Assembly (NCBI GenBank): GCA_035652075.1
Contig: DASREL010000085.1
Coordinates: 10,557-74,556, forward strand
From: Gp6-AA45 sp035652075
GTDB taxonomy: Bacteria; Acidobacteriota; Vicinamibacteria; Vicinamibacterales; CAVVIG01
DNA: 64,000 nucleotides
Direction of reading: 5' to 3'
The notes under the pieces: generated by a model
Databases searched by the model: none
Told to the model about the DNA's origin: nothing
The model's input: the letters and a program-made list of their open reading frames with translations, nothing else
Shown: in pieces, positions 1 through 8,729 of the stretch
Layout: each line of letters begins with the position of its first letter
Position numbering within the stretch: the stretch's first letter is position 1
Translations under genes and position numbers: made by a program

Positions 1-780
1 CATGCACTGGCGGTCCGTGCGCTCGACGCCGGTTTGCACGTGCTCGTCGAAAAACCGATGTCGCTCGACGTGGCCGGCGCCGAAGACGCCGCGGCGGCTG
101 CCGCGCGCGTCGGCCGTGTGTTCATGGTCGGGTATACGTTCCTGTACAACGGCGGCATCCGCAAGATGAAGGAGTGCATGGGGGAGGGCTTCGGTCAGAC
201 CTACTACCTCCATGCGACGCGCACGAATCTCGGTCCGATCCGTCACGACGTCAACGCGATGTGGGACCTGGCGCCGCACGACATCGCCATCTTCAACTAC
301 CTGCTGGATCGGCAGCCGTTGTGGGCGTCCGCCGTCGGCACGCGCGTGCTGCGCTCGGATCGCGACGATGTCGTGTTTGCGACGCTGGGATACGGCGACG
401 GGATCGTCGGCAACATCCACGTCAGCTGGGCGGATCCGAACAAAGTTCGCGAGGTGGTCGCGGTGGGGAGCCATCGCCGCGTCGTGTTCAACGATTTGAG
501 CGACCTCGAGCGCGTGAAGTACTACGAGCGCGGCGTGTCGGTCGGCGAAGCGGTCGCCGACTCGTTCGGCGAATTCAAACTGCTGGTCCGCGACGGCGAC
601 ATCGTCAGCCCGCGCATCGAACCGCGCGAGCCGCTCAAGGATCAATGCGCCGACTTCGTCGCGGCCATTCGAACCGGCCGTCTTCCGGTCGCCAACAGCG
701 CGTTCAGCATCGGCGTGATCAAGACGCTCGTCGCCATCGAGGCATCGATGCGGCAATGCGGCACCGCCGTCAACCTATGA
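1..780 (+). CDS. Gfo/Idh/MocA family oxidoreductase, 5' end missing
   Basis: The frame is open from the first base, so the start and the N-terminal NAD-binding Rossmann glycines lie outside the window; 259 residues remain. The visible part begins with the family signature (VLVEKPM, the conserved Glu-Lys-Pro after the second half of the Rossmann fold) and continues into the alpha/beta substrate domain, including the WDLAPHDIAIF segment with the conserved Asp-His. Enzymes of this family oxidise or reduce sugar hydroxyls with NAD(P). The gene overlaps the next by ATGA and heads a set of acetyltransferase, GT2 and aminotransferase genes, so a nucleotide-sugar 3-dehydrogenase of the WbpB/WlbA type is a reasonable inference. 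The substrate is not shown by the sequence. Confidence 0.9.
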   Translation, partial: HALAVRALDAGLHVLVEKPMSLDVAGAEDAAAAAARVGRVFMVGYTFLYNGGIRKMKECMGEGFGQTYYLHATRTNLGPIRHDVNAMWDLAPHDIAIFNYLLDRQPLWASAVGTRVLRSDRDDVVFATLGYGDGIVGNIHVSWADPNKVREVVAVGSHRRVVFNDLSDLERVKYYERGVSVGEAVADSFGEFKLLVRDGDIVSPRIEPREPLKDQCADFVAAIRTGRLPVANSAFSIGVIKTLVAIEASMRQCGTAVNL

Positions 781-1430
781 GCCAGATCGACACCGGCGCG
801 ATCCTCGACTACCCGCCGAGCCGGCACGGCACGTTCGCGCCGCTGCAGATCGGCGTCGAGGCGCGCGTGCGCGCCGGCACGATCATCTACGCCGGAACGG
901 TCATCGGCGATCGGTTCGAGACGGGCCACCACGCCGTCATTCGCGAAGAAAATCGGATCGGCGACGACTGCACGCTCTGGAACAACTCGACGATCGACTA
1001 CGGCTGTGTCATCGGCAACGGCGTGCGGATCCATTGCAACGTCTACATCGCGCAGTACACGACGATCGAAGACGACGTCTTCCTTGCGCCAGGCGTCACC
1101 ATTGCCAACGATCCGCATCCGATCTGCACGAAGTGCATGCAGGGGCCGACGATCAAGAAAGGCGCGAGAATCGGCGTCAACGTGACGCTGCTGCCGCTCA
1201 TCACGATCGGCGAAAATGCGCTCGTCGGCGCCGGCAGCGTGGTGACGAAAGATGTGCCGGCGGGTGTCCTCGTCGCCGGCAATCCGGCGACGATCGTCGG
1301 GCCGGTCGACAACCTCACGTGCCCGTTCGGCATCGTCATTCCGTACGAACAGTCGCTCGACGTGCGCCGCCGGCCCGAGTGGACCACCGTCGCGCCGCTG
1401 CCGCGGCCCGTGGTGAAACCCCTCCGCTAG
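777..1430 (+). CDS. Left-handed beta-helix (hexapeptide) acyltransferase
   Basis: A 217-residue protein that starts at the ATG overlapping the previous stop (ATGA). From about residue 20 to 185 it is a run of hexapeptide repeats of the [LIV]G-x4 type, for example VIGDRF, RIGDDC, VIGNGV, RIGVNV, TIGENA and LVGAG, ending in the usual VPAGVLVAGNPA closure. Such trimeric enzymes transfer an acetyl group from acetyl-CoA, often to an amino sugar. With an aminotransferase and a Gfo/Idh oxidoreductase in the same operon, N-acetylation of a sugar amine (WbpD/WlbB-like) is the likely role. A CTKC pair in the middle of the helix is unusual and could bind metal or simply be lineage-specific. Confidence 0.88.
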   Translation: MSQIDTGAILDYPPSRHGTFAPLQIGVEARVRAGTIIYAGTVIGDRFETGHHAVIREENRIGDDCTLWNNSTIDYGCVIGNGVRIHCNVYIAQYTTIEDDVFLAPGVTIANDPHPICTKCMQGPTIKKGARIGVNVTLLPLITIGENALVGAGSVVTKDVPAGVLVAGNPATIVGPVDNLTCPFGIVIPYEQSLDVRRRPEWTTVAPLPRPVVKPLR

Positions 1431-2138
1431 ATGCGCACGCTGGCCGCCACGTTCGCGTACAACGAAGGGGACAAGATTCGCCGGACGCTCGCACGTCATC
1501 CGATCGATCGCGCGTACGACTTGCTCGTGGTGGACGATGGGTCGACCGACGGCGCGATCGATCATCCGCCGGCCGGCGTGATTGTCCTGAGAAATGCGAC
1601 GAACATCGGCATCGGCGCATCGATGAAGATGGTGTTCGATTACGCGCTCGGCAACGGGTACGACATCCTGGTCATTCAGGCGGGAAACGACAAAGACGAT
1701 CCGCTGCAGATCCCGCAACTGGTCGCCCCGATTCTCGCCGGCGCGGCCGATTTCGTGCAGGGGTCGCGGTACATGGCGGGCGGCGGATTCGCGAACATGC
1801 CAAGCTATCGCATCGCCGGCACGAAGATTATCCATCCGCTGCTGACGTCGCTCGCCGCGCGCAAGCGGATTACCGAGAGCACGAACGGGTTTCGCGCGTT
1901 TCGCACGTCGCTCCTGCGCGACGCGCGCATCAACTGGCGACAGTCGTGGCTGGATCGGTACGAGCTCGAGCCGTATCTGTTGATCAAATCCATCCGCCTC
2001 GGGTACCGGCACTGCGAAGTCCCGGTGACGAAGACGTATCCACAACGCGAGCTTGGTTACACGAAAATGCGGCCGTTCGTCGACTGGTGGAGCATCATCC
2101 GCCCGGTTGTGTACATCGGCCTTGGACTTCGAACATGA
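1431..2138 (+). CDS. Glycosyltransferase family 2
   Basis: A 235-residue GT-A enzyme that starts on the base after the preceding stop. It shows AATFAYNEGDKI near the N-terminus, LLVVDDGSTDG around residues 33-43 (nucleotide binding), and a central SRYMAGGGF segment where the metal-binding DxD would be expected. No C-terminal membrane helix is obvious, unlike dolichol-phosphate mannose synthases with membrane domains. It probably transfers a sugar made by its operon neighbours to a lipid or glycan acceptor at the inner face of the membrane. The acceptor cannot be read from the sequence. It overlaps the aminotransferase gene by ATGA. Confidence 0.88.
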   Translation: MRTLAATFAYNEGDKIRRTLARHPIDRAYDLLVVDDGSTDGAIDHPPAGVIVLRNATNIGIGASMKMVFDYALGNGYDILVIQAGNDKDDPLQIPQLVAPILAGAADFVQGSRYMAGGGFANMPSYRIAGTKIIHPLLTSLAARKRITESTNGFRAFRTSLLRDARINWRQSWLDRYELEPYLLIKSIRLGYRHCEVPVTKTYPQRELGYTKMRPFVDWWSIIRPVVYIGLGLRT

Positions 2139-3241
2139 CTCCGATGCACGTTCCGTTCGTCGACCTCCGCGCGCACCACGATCGACTGCGCGACCAACTG
2201 GAATCGGCCGTGCTCGGCGTCGGCCGCCGCGGCGACTTCATTCAAGGCGGCGCCGTCGCCGAATTCGAAACTCAGTTCGCGGCGTTCACTGGAACACGCC
2301 ATGCCATCGGCGTGGGGACGGGTCTCGCCGCGATCGAGCTCGCGCTGCGCGCGCTGCGCATCGGTCCCGGCGACGAGGTGATCACGGCGGCAAACACCTT
2401 TATCGCGACGGCGCTGGCGATTCTCGCCGTCGGCGCGACGCCGAAGCTGGTCGACGCCGATCCGGCGACGTATACGATCGATCCGTCGCTCATCGAGGCC
2501 GCGATCACGCCCAGAACGAAGGCGATCGTGCCGGTCCACCTGTACGGCCAGCCGGCAGACATGGATCCGATCATGGCAATCGCCGGCCGCCACAACCTCG
2601 TCGTCGTCGAGGACGCCGCGCAAGCGCACGGGGCGCGCTACAAGGGCACGCGCGCCGGCGCGATCGGTCACGCCGCGGCCTTCAGCTTTTATCCGTCGAA
2701 GAACCTTGGCGCATGGGGCGACGGCGGGTTGATCACGACCAACGATGACGAGGTGGCGGCGCAGCTGCGACTGCTGCGCAACTACGGTCAACGCGCGAAG
2801 TATTACCATTCGATTGCGGGGACGAACAATCGGCTCGACACCATTCAAGCCGCCGTGCTCGCGGTCAAGCTGCCGCACCTCGATGGCTGGAATGCGTCGC
2901 GCCGCGCCCACGCGGATCGCTATCGCTCGCGGCTCGCATCGCGCGTCGCGACCCCCGCTGCGACGGAGGAGCGCGAGCACATCTATCACTTGTACGTCGT
3001 CGAACTCGACGCGCGCGATCGCGTGCAGGACACTCTGAAGGCAGCGCAGATCGAAACCGGCATCCACTATCCGGTGCCGATCCATTTGCAGGAAGCGTGT
3101 CGGTCGTTGGGATATCGTGCCGGTGACTTTCCGGTGACCGAGCGTGCCGCGCGCCGAATTCTGTCGCTGCCGATGTACCCGGAACTCACGGGCGCGCAGA
3201 TCGACTACGTCAGCGAGACGCTGCTCGCAGCGCTAGATTGA
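2135..3241 (+). CDS. DegT/DnrJ/EryC1/StrS sugar aminotransferase
   Basis: A 368-residue PLP enzyme of normal family length. It carries VVEDAAQAHGA (Asp160, which contacts the pyridine nitrogen) and SFYPSKNLGAWGDGG with the Schiff-base Lys189. This family transaminates keto-sugar nucleotides using glutamate or glutamine. The start is the ATG overlapping the GT2 stop by ATGA. It completes an oxidoreductase/acetyltransferase/GT2/aminotransferase set, the enzyme combination used for 2-acetamido-3-amino sugars such as those of the wbp and wlb loci. Its 3' end overlaps the convergent DUF3108 gene by 32 bp. Confidence 0.93.
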   Translation: MTPMHVPFVDLRAHHDRLRDQLESAVLGVGRRGDFIQGGAVAEFETQFAAFTGTRHAIGVGTGLAAIELALRALRIGPGDEVITAANTFIATALAILAVGATPKLVDADPATYTIDPSLIEAAITPRTKAIVPVHLYGQPADMDPIMAIAGRHNLVVVEDAAQAHGARYKGTRAGAIGHAAAFSFYPSKNLGAWGDGGLITTNDDEVAAQLRLLRNYGQRAKYYHSIAGTNNRLDTIQAAVLAVKLPHLDGWNASRRAHADRYRSRLASRVATPAATEEREHIYHLYVVELDARDRVQDTLKAAQIETGIHYPVPIHLQEACRSLGYRAGDFPVTERAARRILSLPMYPELTGAQIDYVSETLLAALD

Positions 3242-3950
3242 AGCTGCCGACGGGGAGATCCGCCTGGATCTTCAGCGGCAGCCGCCGCTCGTCGTCCGAG
3301 AACCACAAGGCGAGGTTGCGTCCCACCGGCTGGTTCTTGTCATCGACCAGCGCCAGTGCGATCTTCCAGGCAGGTAGCGCTCCGAGGCCGGTCTTCACCG
3401 TCTCGCGCGCCGCCACGCTGAACGTGGCCTTGTAATTGATGCCGTCATCGGAGACCGGCATCGTCATCTTTTCGCCGGCCTTCAGCGGGATCGCGCGAAG
3501 GACGTAGATCGCCGACAGCGCATCCTGCACGACCGGCGACGTCGCAAAGTCGGCGGTGACCGTCGTCGTCGACTTGTGCTCGAAGTGGATCTTGTTCGTG
3601 CGTCGGTCGAACTGCGTCGTCCTGAACTTGTGGCGCGCGCCTTCTTCGCTGTAGATGGATCCGCGTTGGGGCAATAGCGTCGACGCGTCGATCAAGGTGT
3701 CGGCCTTGTAATAGAGCGAATACAACTTCGACAGAAGCGGCGTCGGCCGTCCTTCCGCGACGATGTAATAGGCGGTCGCGTTGTAGGACGGCCTTTTTTC
3801 TTTGACCGAGGCGATCACAGTGCCGGCAGTGAGATAGGTGGACCACGAGACGTCGAACGTCAGCGTTTCGCCGACGTTGAACGGCACCGGCCGCTCGGCT
3901 GCCGCAGCGGGCGCGAGGGCGAGAAGCGCGATGACGGCAAGGTGTCGCAT
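3210..3950 (-). CDS. DUF3108 domain exported protein
   Basis: A 246-residue protein with a signal peptide (hydrophobic residues 4-18, cleavage near AAAAE). The mature part matches the DUF3108 pattern: it opens with FNVGETLTFDVSW, has a central RTTQFDRR segment, and ends with LPLKIQADLPVGSF. DUF3108 proteins are periplasmic or outer-membrane-associated proteins of unknown function. The gene stands alone: its C-terminus overlaps the convergent aminotransferase and its promoter-like TACAAT (3959-3964) sits 8 nt before the ATG. No enzymatic residues are recognised. Confidence 0.85.
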   Translation of the reverse strand: MRHLAVIALLALAPAAAAERPVPFNVGETLTFDVSWSTYLTAGTVIASVKEKRPSYNATAYYIVAEGRPTPLLSKLYSLYYKADTLIDASTLLPQRGSIYSEEGARHKFRTTQFDRRTNKIHFEHKSTTTVTADFATSPVVQDALSAIYVLRAIPLKAGEKMTMPVSDDGINYKATFSVAARETVKTGLGALPAWKIALALVDDKNQPVGRNLALWFSDDERRLPLKIQADLPVGSFNLALRAASR

Positions 3951-3958
3951 CGCGCCTC

Positions 3959-3964
3959 ATTGTA
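3959..3964 (-). promoter_or_regulatory. -10-like TACAAT before DUF3108 gene
   Basis: TACAAT on the minus strand lies 8 nt upstream of the ATG at 3950. There is no Shine-Dalgarno sequence between it and the start, so a leaderless or nearly leaderless transcript is expected. Confidence 0.5.
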
Positions 3965-3970
3965 GTACAG

Positions 3971-4882
3971 CTATTTTTTCTTCTCGACGCGGCTGGCGAG
4001 CACGCTGCCGTTGGTCTGCCTGGCGCCCTTCACCTGCACGCGGTCGCCGTTGACGAGCGACGCACAGGTGACGTCAGCGAATTCCGTGCTCGCATTCGTC
4101 ACGACCGACGTGGACGACACAGCAAAGGTCACGGGGCATCCGGCGCTGCGGCCCGACACCGTACCGTTCAACTCCACGTCGCCGTGGCCGTCGCCGCCGT
4201 GGTCGTCACCCGCCCCTGGCGTCTCTTCGCCGTTTTGCACGTCGATGTTCGTTGCGACGATGGACGTGCCCGCGTCGGTGCCGTGCACGTGGATGCGGTC
4301 GCCGACGTGGATATCCGCGAGTGTCGTCGTCGTGCTGCCATGCACAATCGTCGTCGTCGCGTTGACCGTGACGATTTTGCCGGCCACCGTCAGCGTGGAA
4401 CCGGTCTTCGCCGTCACGATGCCTTCGACTTCGACGTTGTGATTCGGATCCTCGCGCTCGTTGTCGTCCAGTTCCGCTGTCGATCCGTTGACGCGGACGG
4501 TAATCGTGACGGTTGCGCGCTCGGCCACGTCCTCGATGGCCAGCCGCGCGTCGACGCCCGTTCCCATGAAGTGGAGTTCGACGTGGCCCGCCGGCACATT
4601 CGTCAGCGTGAAGTGGCCGGTGCCGTCGACCACGCTCGACGTCGATGTGCCGGTGACGCTCACCGTCATCGTCGTGCCGAGCGCGCGGAATACCGAGGAT
4701 GCGGCGCTGCTCCCGACGACGGTGCCGCTGACGGTGGCGCCGCTCGTCGCGGTTGGCGTCGGTGGCGTCGTTGTCGTGGCGTTTGATGCCGATGCAGAGG
4801 TGGGCGATGTGGGCGAATGAGTGCCGCACGCCGCCGCGGTGATGGACGCACCTAACAGACATGTGATCAGTAGCGATCGCAC
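3971..4882 (-). CDS. DUF5666 domain lipoprotein
   Basis: I start this 303-residue protein at GTG 4882 because it is preceded by GGAGGG about 4 nt upstream and because the protein then opens with a lipoprotein signal ending in a TAAAC lipobox. A Thr/Ser/Pro-rich linker follows. Next is a carboxypeptidase-regulatory-like region (VSGTVVGSS), then two DUF5666-type beta repeats with VEGIVTAKTGSTLTVAG and LNGTVSGRSAGCPVTF. These beta-barrel repeats are common in acidobacterial and proteobacterial envelope proteins of unknown role. The gene stands alone. A longer in-frame start exists at 4984 but would bury the signal peptide. Confidence 0.85.
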   Translation of the reverse strand: MRSLLITCLLGASITAAACGTHSPTSPTSASASNATTTTPPTPTATSGATVSGTVVGSSAASSVFRALGTTMTVSVTGTSTSSVVDGTGHFTLTNVPAGHVELHFMGTGVDARLAIEDVAERATVTITVRVNGSTAELDDNEREDPNHNVEVEGIVTAKTGSTLTVAGKIVTVNATTTIVHGSTTTTLADIHVGDRIHVHGTDAGTSIVATNIDVQNGEETPGAGDDHGGDGHGDVELNGTVSGRSAGCPVTFAVSSTSVVTNASTEFADVTCASLVNGDRVQVKGARQTNGSVLASRVEKKK

Positions 4883-5011
4883 AATCCCTCCGGGTGTGTA
4901 ACGTTCACTGCCGCTGTTCGCACGTGCGGCAGAACGCACACAGAAAGCATCCCCATGGAGGTGGCAAGGCAAGCGCGGTGCCACAGCTCGACTGTTTGGT
5001 TTTCTGGGAAA

Positions 5012-7027
5012 TCAGCGCGTTGCGGCAGCCGGCGCCGTGGCCGTCGTCGCGCGCCGATTACGATTCTGCTCGAACAACAACGGCGCGAGGCCGCGTGCGA
5101 CGAGGCGACTGCCGTCGCGCGTCAGGTGTGTGCGATCGCGAAACATCATCAGCCCGTTCCGCTGCGCGTAACACCAGCGCGCGTCGCAAAACAGCGGTGT
5201 CGGATCGAAGACGACGAGGTCGGGGAACTCGGACTTCAATCGCGCGATGACGCCGTCGAAACCCTGCTGGCGCTTTTCGCCAGCGGCGCGATCGACGGCG
5301 CAACGCCCGGTCATGTCGTTCGCGCAGTACTGCGGATCGAAATCAAGTTCGGGCACGTCGCGGACGAGCACGACGCGCTTGCCTGCGTCGAACGCGCGGC
5401 GCATCGCCCGGCCGTACCCGTCTTCGAGCACGCGCAGATGCTGATCGAGCGGCATCGTCAGGAGATCGTTGACGGTGATCTTTGTCAGGTCGTTGTACCC
5501 GGTGACGTAGACCGAGTAGCGGGCGGCAAACACGACGGTTCGGACGGCACGCGAGGCCAGAAAGTACTTGAACGTATCCTCTGACAACGCCTGGCACGCG
5601 GCAAAATTTCTCGGCGGTCCCCACACGCGCGCGGACAGCGGGATGCCGAGACAGCCGGCGAATCCGACGTGCGACACGCCGGCACCTCGGTCGCGCGCTT
5701 CCTCGATCAACCCAGGCATCAGATGGTCGGCGTGGCTGTCGCCCACGAGCCAGGCGACGGGCTCAGACGCCGAGATGCGGTGATAGCCGGAGTTCGGAAA
5801 GATCGCCGACCAGTCGAGCACTGGATCATTTGCCGCCGCGACGTCGGGCACGATCCGATTGCCGATGACGTTGTGACGGTCCCAGGTCTGCAGTCCGACA
5901 AGCGCCGCAATCACCAACGCGACGGCGGACACCGATAGAACGCGCGTGTTGCGGCGGCGCGGCGCCTCGCGCGGTGACGCCCAATGCCGGATTGGCGTTT
6001 CGACGAACTGCCACGTCAGCCACGCGAGCGCGAACGCCGCAGCGACGGTGCCGACTTCCAGCAGACGCAGACGTGTCATGCTCATCCGCTCGCCAATCAG
6101 CATCACGATCGACAGCAACGGCCAGTGCCAGAGATACAGCGGGTAACTCATCAAGCCGACGATGACGAGTGGACGCCGTGCGAGCAGATGCCGGTTGACG
6201 ACGGATCCCTTTGCGCCGATGGCGAACACCGTCCCGGCAATCGGCAGCATGAGCCACGCGACGCGTATCTGCCCCGTGCCTGCGTCATACAGGCAGGCGA
6301 TCACGATCAACGTCACGCCGAGGAGCCCCGTGAGTTCGTGGACCCATGACGTCCTCCCGACCGTGGGTCGATCGCGCTCGCGGCTGGCTTCGGTCTGCAC
6401 GAGCAGCGCGCCGGCCAGCAACTCCCACATCCGCGTCGGCAGCAGGTAAAACGTCGCCTCGTCGTACTTTCCGGACAGCGCCACGGCGAGGCCGAGCGAT
6501 GCCAGCAGCACGACGCTCGACACGATCGTCGAGCGCCACTTCAGCCACGTCGTCAAGGCGATGAGCGGCGGCCAGACGAGATAGAACTGTTCCTCGACGC
6601 CGAGCGACCAGAGGTGCAGCAGCGGTTTTCGAATCGAATTGATGTCGAAGTAGCCGGCTTCGCGCCAGAGCAGCAGGTTCGACGTAAACGTCGCGCCGCC
6701 GAGAATGTGTTTGCCGAGAAATCGGATGTCGTCACCGACGAGCGTCGCGCGCCCCAGCGCCCACGTCGCCGCGAGGACGACCATCAGCGCTGGCAAAATG
6801 CGCCGGCAGCGTCGCGCGTAGAAGTTCTGAAAGGTAAAGGTATGTGCCCGGGTCTCGCGCAGAACGATGCCGGTGATGAGGTAGCCCGAAATGACGAAGA
6901 AGACGTCGACGCCGGCAAACCCGCCCGGCAGCATCGCGGGATTCGCGTGAAACACGACCACCGCCAGGACCGCCAGCGCGCGGAGGCCGTCGATATCCGG
7001 TCGGTACTCGTGTCGCGACGAGTGCAT
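5012..7027 (-). CDS. OafA/YrhL-type acyltransferase with C-terminal SGNH domain
   Basis: A 671-residue protein. Residues 8-345 form a polytopic acyltransferase-3 domain (RPDIDGLRALAVLAVVVFH opening, about ten membrane helices). Residues 365-671 form a periplasmic SGNH hydrolase-like domain with GDSH at 429-432 and a C-terminal DRTHLT block supplying the catalytic Asp-His. Such enzymes O-acetylate cell-surface polysaccharide, peptidoglycan or LPS using cytosolic acetyl-CoA. Its ATG overlaps the pntB stop (TGATG), so it is translationally coupled to the transhydrogenase operon, an uncommon arrangement for this family. Confidence 0.92.
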   Translation of the reverse strand: MHSSRHEYRPDIDGLRALAVLAVVVFHANPAMLPGGFAGVDVFFVISGYLITGIVLRETRAHTFTFQNFYARRCRRILPALMVVLAATWALGRATLVGDDIRFLGKHILGGATFTSNLLLWREAGYFDINSIRKPLLHLWSLGVEEQFYLVWPPLIALTTWLKWRSTIVSSVVLLASLGLAVALSGKYDEATFYLLPTRMWELLAGALLVQTEASRERDRPTVGRTSWVHELTGLLGVTLIVIACLYDAGTGQIRVAWLMLPIAGTVFAIGAKGSVVNRHLLARRPLVIVGLMSYPLYLWHWPLLSIVMLIGERMSMTRLRLLEVGTVAAAFALAWLTWQFVETPIRHWASPREAPRRRNTRVLSVSAVALVIAALVGLQTWDRHNVIGNRIVPDVAAANDPVLDWSAIFPNSGYHRISASEPVAWLVGDSHADHLMPGLIEEARDRGAGVSHVGFAGCLGIPLSARVWGPPRNFAACQALSEDTFKYFLASRAVRTVVFAARYSVYVTGYNDLTKITVNDLLTMPLDQHLRVLEDGYGRAMRRAFDAGKRVVLVRDVPELDFDPQYCANDMTGRCAVDRAAGEKRQQGFDGVIARLKSEFPDLVVFDPTPLFCDARWCYAQRNGLMMFRDRTHLTRDGSRLVARGLAPLLFEQNRNRRATTATAPAAATR

Positions 7028-8436
7028 CAGTGCATGCCGGAGCCGCCCGCGAGCTGCTTGACCAGTTCTCCGATGACGTTTTTCGCGTCACCGAACAGCA
7101 TCCATGTGCGGTCGGCAAAATACAGCTCGTTGTCGATGCCGGCGAACCCTGGGTTCTTGCTGCGTTTGATCGCGAAGACGCTGCGCGCTTTATCGGCGTC
7201 GATGATCGGCATCCCGTAAATCGGGCTCGATTTGTCAGTTCGGGCCGCTGGATTGACGACGTCGTTGGCACCCACGACGAGGGCGACGTCGACCTGCGGC
7301 ATATCCGGATTGATCTCGTCCATCTCGACGAGATCGGTGTACGGGATGTCCGCTTCGGCTAGCAGCACGTTCATGTGGCCCGGCATGCGGCCGGCGACCG
7401 GATGGATCGCGAACTTCACCGTGATGCCGCGTTTTTTCAACTGATCGTACAGCTCGCGTACTTTGTGCTGCGCCTGGGCCACGGCCATGCCGTACCCGGG
7501 GATGATGACGACGAGATTGGCCTGCTCGAGCACCTGCGCGGCGCCTTCGACGGTTTCAGACTTGTAGACCTTTTCCTCTCCGGTCGACGCGCTTTGCTTG
7601 ACCTGGCCGAATGCGCCGAACAGCACGTTGGTGAACGAGCGGTTCATCGCCTTGCACATGATGATCGCCAGAATCAGGCCGCTCGATCCGTCGAGGGCGC
7701 CGGCCGTGATCAGCAGTTTGCTGTCGAGCACGAATCCCATCGCGACCGCCGACAACCCGGCGTACGAGTTGAGGATCGCGATCACCGTCGGCATGTCGGC
7801 GCCGCCGATCGGAATGATCAGCAGGATGCCGAAGAGCAGCGCCAGCGCGATGATCGCCGGAAAGAGATAGAACGCGATCGGCGATGTGGGATTCATCACG
7901 ACCATGCTGGCGAGGACGATCGCGACCACGAACAGGCCCAGGTTGATGATGTTCTGGCCGGGATACGTGACCGGGCGCTGCGGCACCCACTTCACTTCCT
8001 GCAGCTTGCCGGTCGCCATCAAGCTGCCCGTGAACGTCAGATACCCGAGGATGATTTCGGCGATAAGCGCCGTCATGCGAAACGGCGTCAGGTACGCAGG
8101 ATTCTCGGCGAGCCGCAGGTAGAACTCCGCGGTGCCGACGAGACCGGCGGCGACGCCGCCAAATGCGTGCGACAGAGCCGTCCGCTGCGGCACTGCGGTG
8201 AGCGGCACCATCGACAGCGGAATCCCCACGGCGAAACCGAGCGCGATCGCACCGATGATCCACAGATGATGGCCGACCGACGGCTCGGCCCACGTCGCCG
8301 CAACGGCGAGCGCCGTTCCCGCGACGCCTGCGTACACGCCCTTGCGCGCGGTCGTCGGCGTGTTCATCCAGTGGAGCGCGAAGATGAACAGTGCCGAGGC
8401 GACGAGATACGAGAGCTGCGTCAGACCGAAAATCAT
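7027..8436 (-). CDS. pntB: NAD(P) transhydrogenase, beta subunit
   Basis: A 469-residue subunit of the proton-translocating transhydrogenase that reduces NADP+ with NADH. It has an N-terminal membrane domain of about nine helices and the C-terminal NADP-binding dIII domain with IIPGYGMAVAQAQHKV, HPVAGRMPGHMNVLLAEA, VVGANDVVNPAA and KRSKNPGFAGIDN, all family-diagnostic. The start at 8436 overlaps the pntAB stop by ATGA and gives the normal family length. It is third in the pntAA-pntAB-pntB-acyltransferase unit. Confidence 0.97.
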   Translation of the reverse strand: MIFGLTQLSYLVASALFIFALHWMNTPTTARKGVYAGVAGTALAVAATWAEPSVGHHLWIIGAIALGFAVGIPLSMVPLTAVPQRTALSHAFGGVAAGLVGTAEFYLRLAENPAYLTPFRMTALIAEIILGYLTFTGSLMATGKLQEVKWVPQRPVTYPGQNIINLGLFVVAIVLASMVVMNPTSPIAFYLFPAIIALALLFGILLIIPIGGADMPTVIAILNSYAGLSAVAMGFVLDSKLLITAGALDGSSGLILAIIMCKAMNRSFTNVLFGAFGQVKQSASTGEEKVYKSETVEGAAQVLEQANLVVIIPGYGMAVAQAQHKVRELYDQLKKRGITVKFAIHPVAGRMPGHMNVLLAEADIPYTDLVEMDEINPDMPQVDVALVVGANDVVNPAARTDKSSPIYGMPIIDADKARSVFAIKRSKNPGFAGIDNELYFADRTWMLFGDAKNVIGELVKQLAGGSGMH

Positions 8437-8729
8437 GTGCGCGGCTTCTCCTCGGTCTTGAACATCTTCAGCATGCGATCGGTAATCAGAAAACCGCTGA
8501 CGATGTTCGTCATCGAGGCGAAGAGCGCCACGGCGCCGAGGATCCGGATGTGCAGCGGGTAGTCGCCGCCGGTGATCAGGATGGCGCCCACGACGGCGAT
8601 CGCGGAGATCGCATTGGTCAACGACATCAACGGCGTGTGGAGCAGCCGCGAGACGCGACGGATGACGCCGAGGCCGATGAACGAGGCCAGGACGAAGACG
8701 TACAGAGTCGCCCACATTTCAGCGGTCAT
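8433..8729 (-). CDS. pntAB: NAD(P) transhydrogenase, alpha subunit membrane part
   Basis: A 98-residue membrane protein with about three to four hydrophobic helices and the conserved FIGLGVIRRVSRLLHTPLMSLTNAIS segment of the dIIa domain. The split alpha subunit (separate soluble PntAA and membrane PntAB) is the Rhodospirillum/Thermus-type arrangement, not the fused E. coli PntA. It overlaps pntAA and pntB by ATGA at both ends, so all three are translationally coupled. Confidence 0.95.
   Translation of the reverse strand: MTAEMWATLYVFVLASFIGLGVIRRVSRLLHTPLMSLTNAISAIAVVGAILITGGDYPLHIRILGAVALFASMTNIVSGFLITDRMLKMFKTEEKPRT

Noticed and set aside
4883..4984. N-terminal extension of the DUF5666 protein to ATG 4984
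   Set aside because: It would place 34 residues before a good lipoprotein signal, and a GGAGGG lies directly before GTG 4882.
8437..8715. N-terminal extension of PntB
   Set aside because: The extension is the out-of-frame shadow of pntAB; ATG 8436 overlaps the pntAB stop and gives the normal length.
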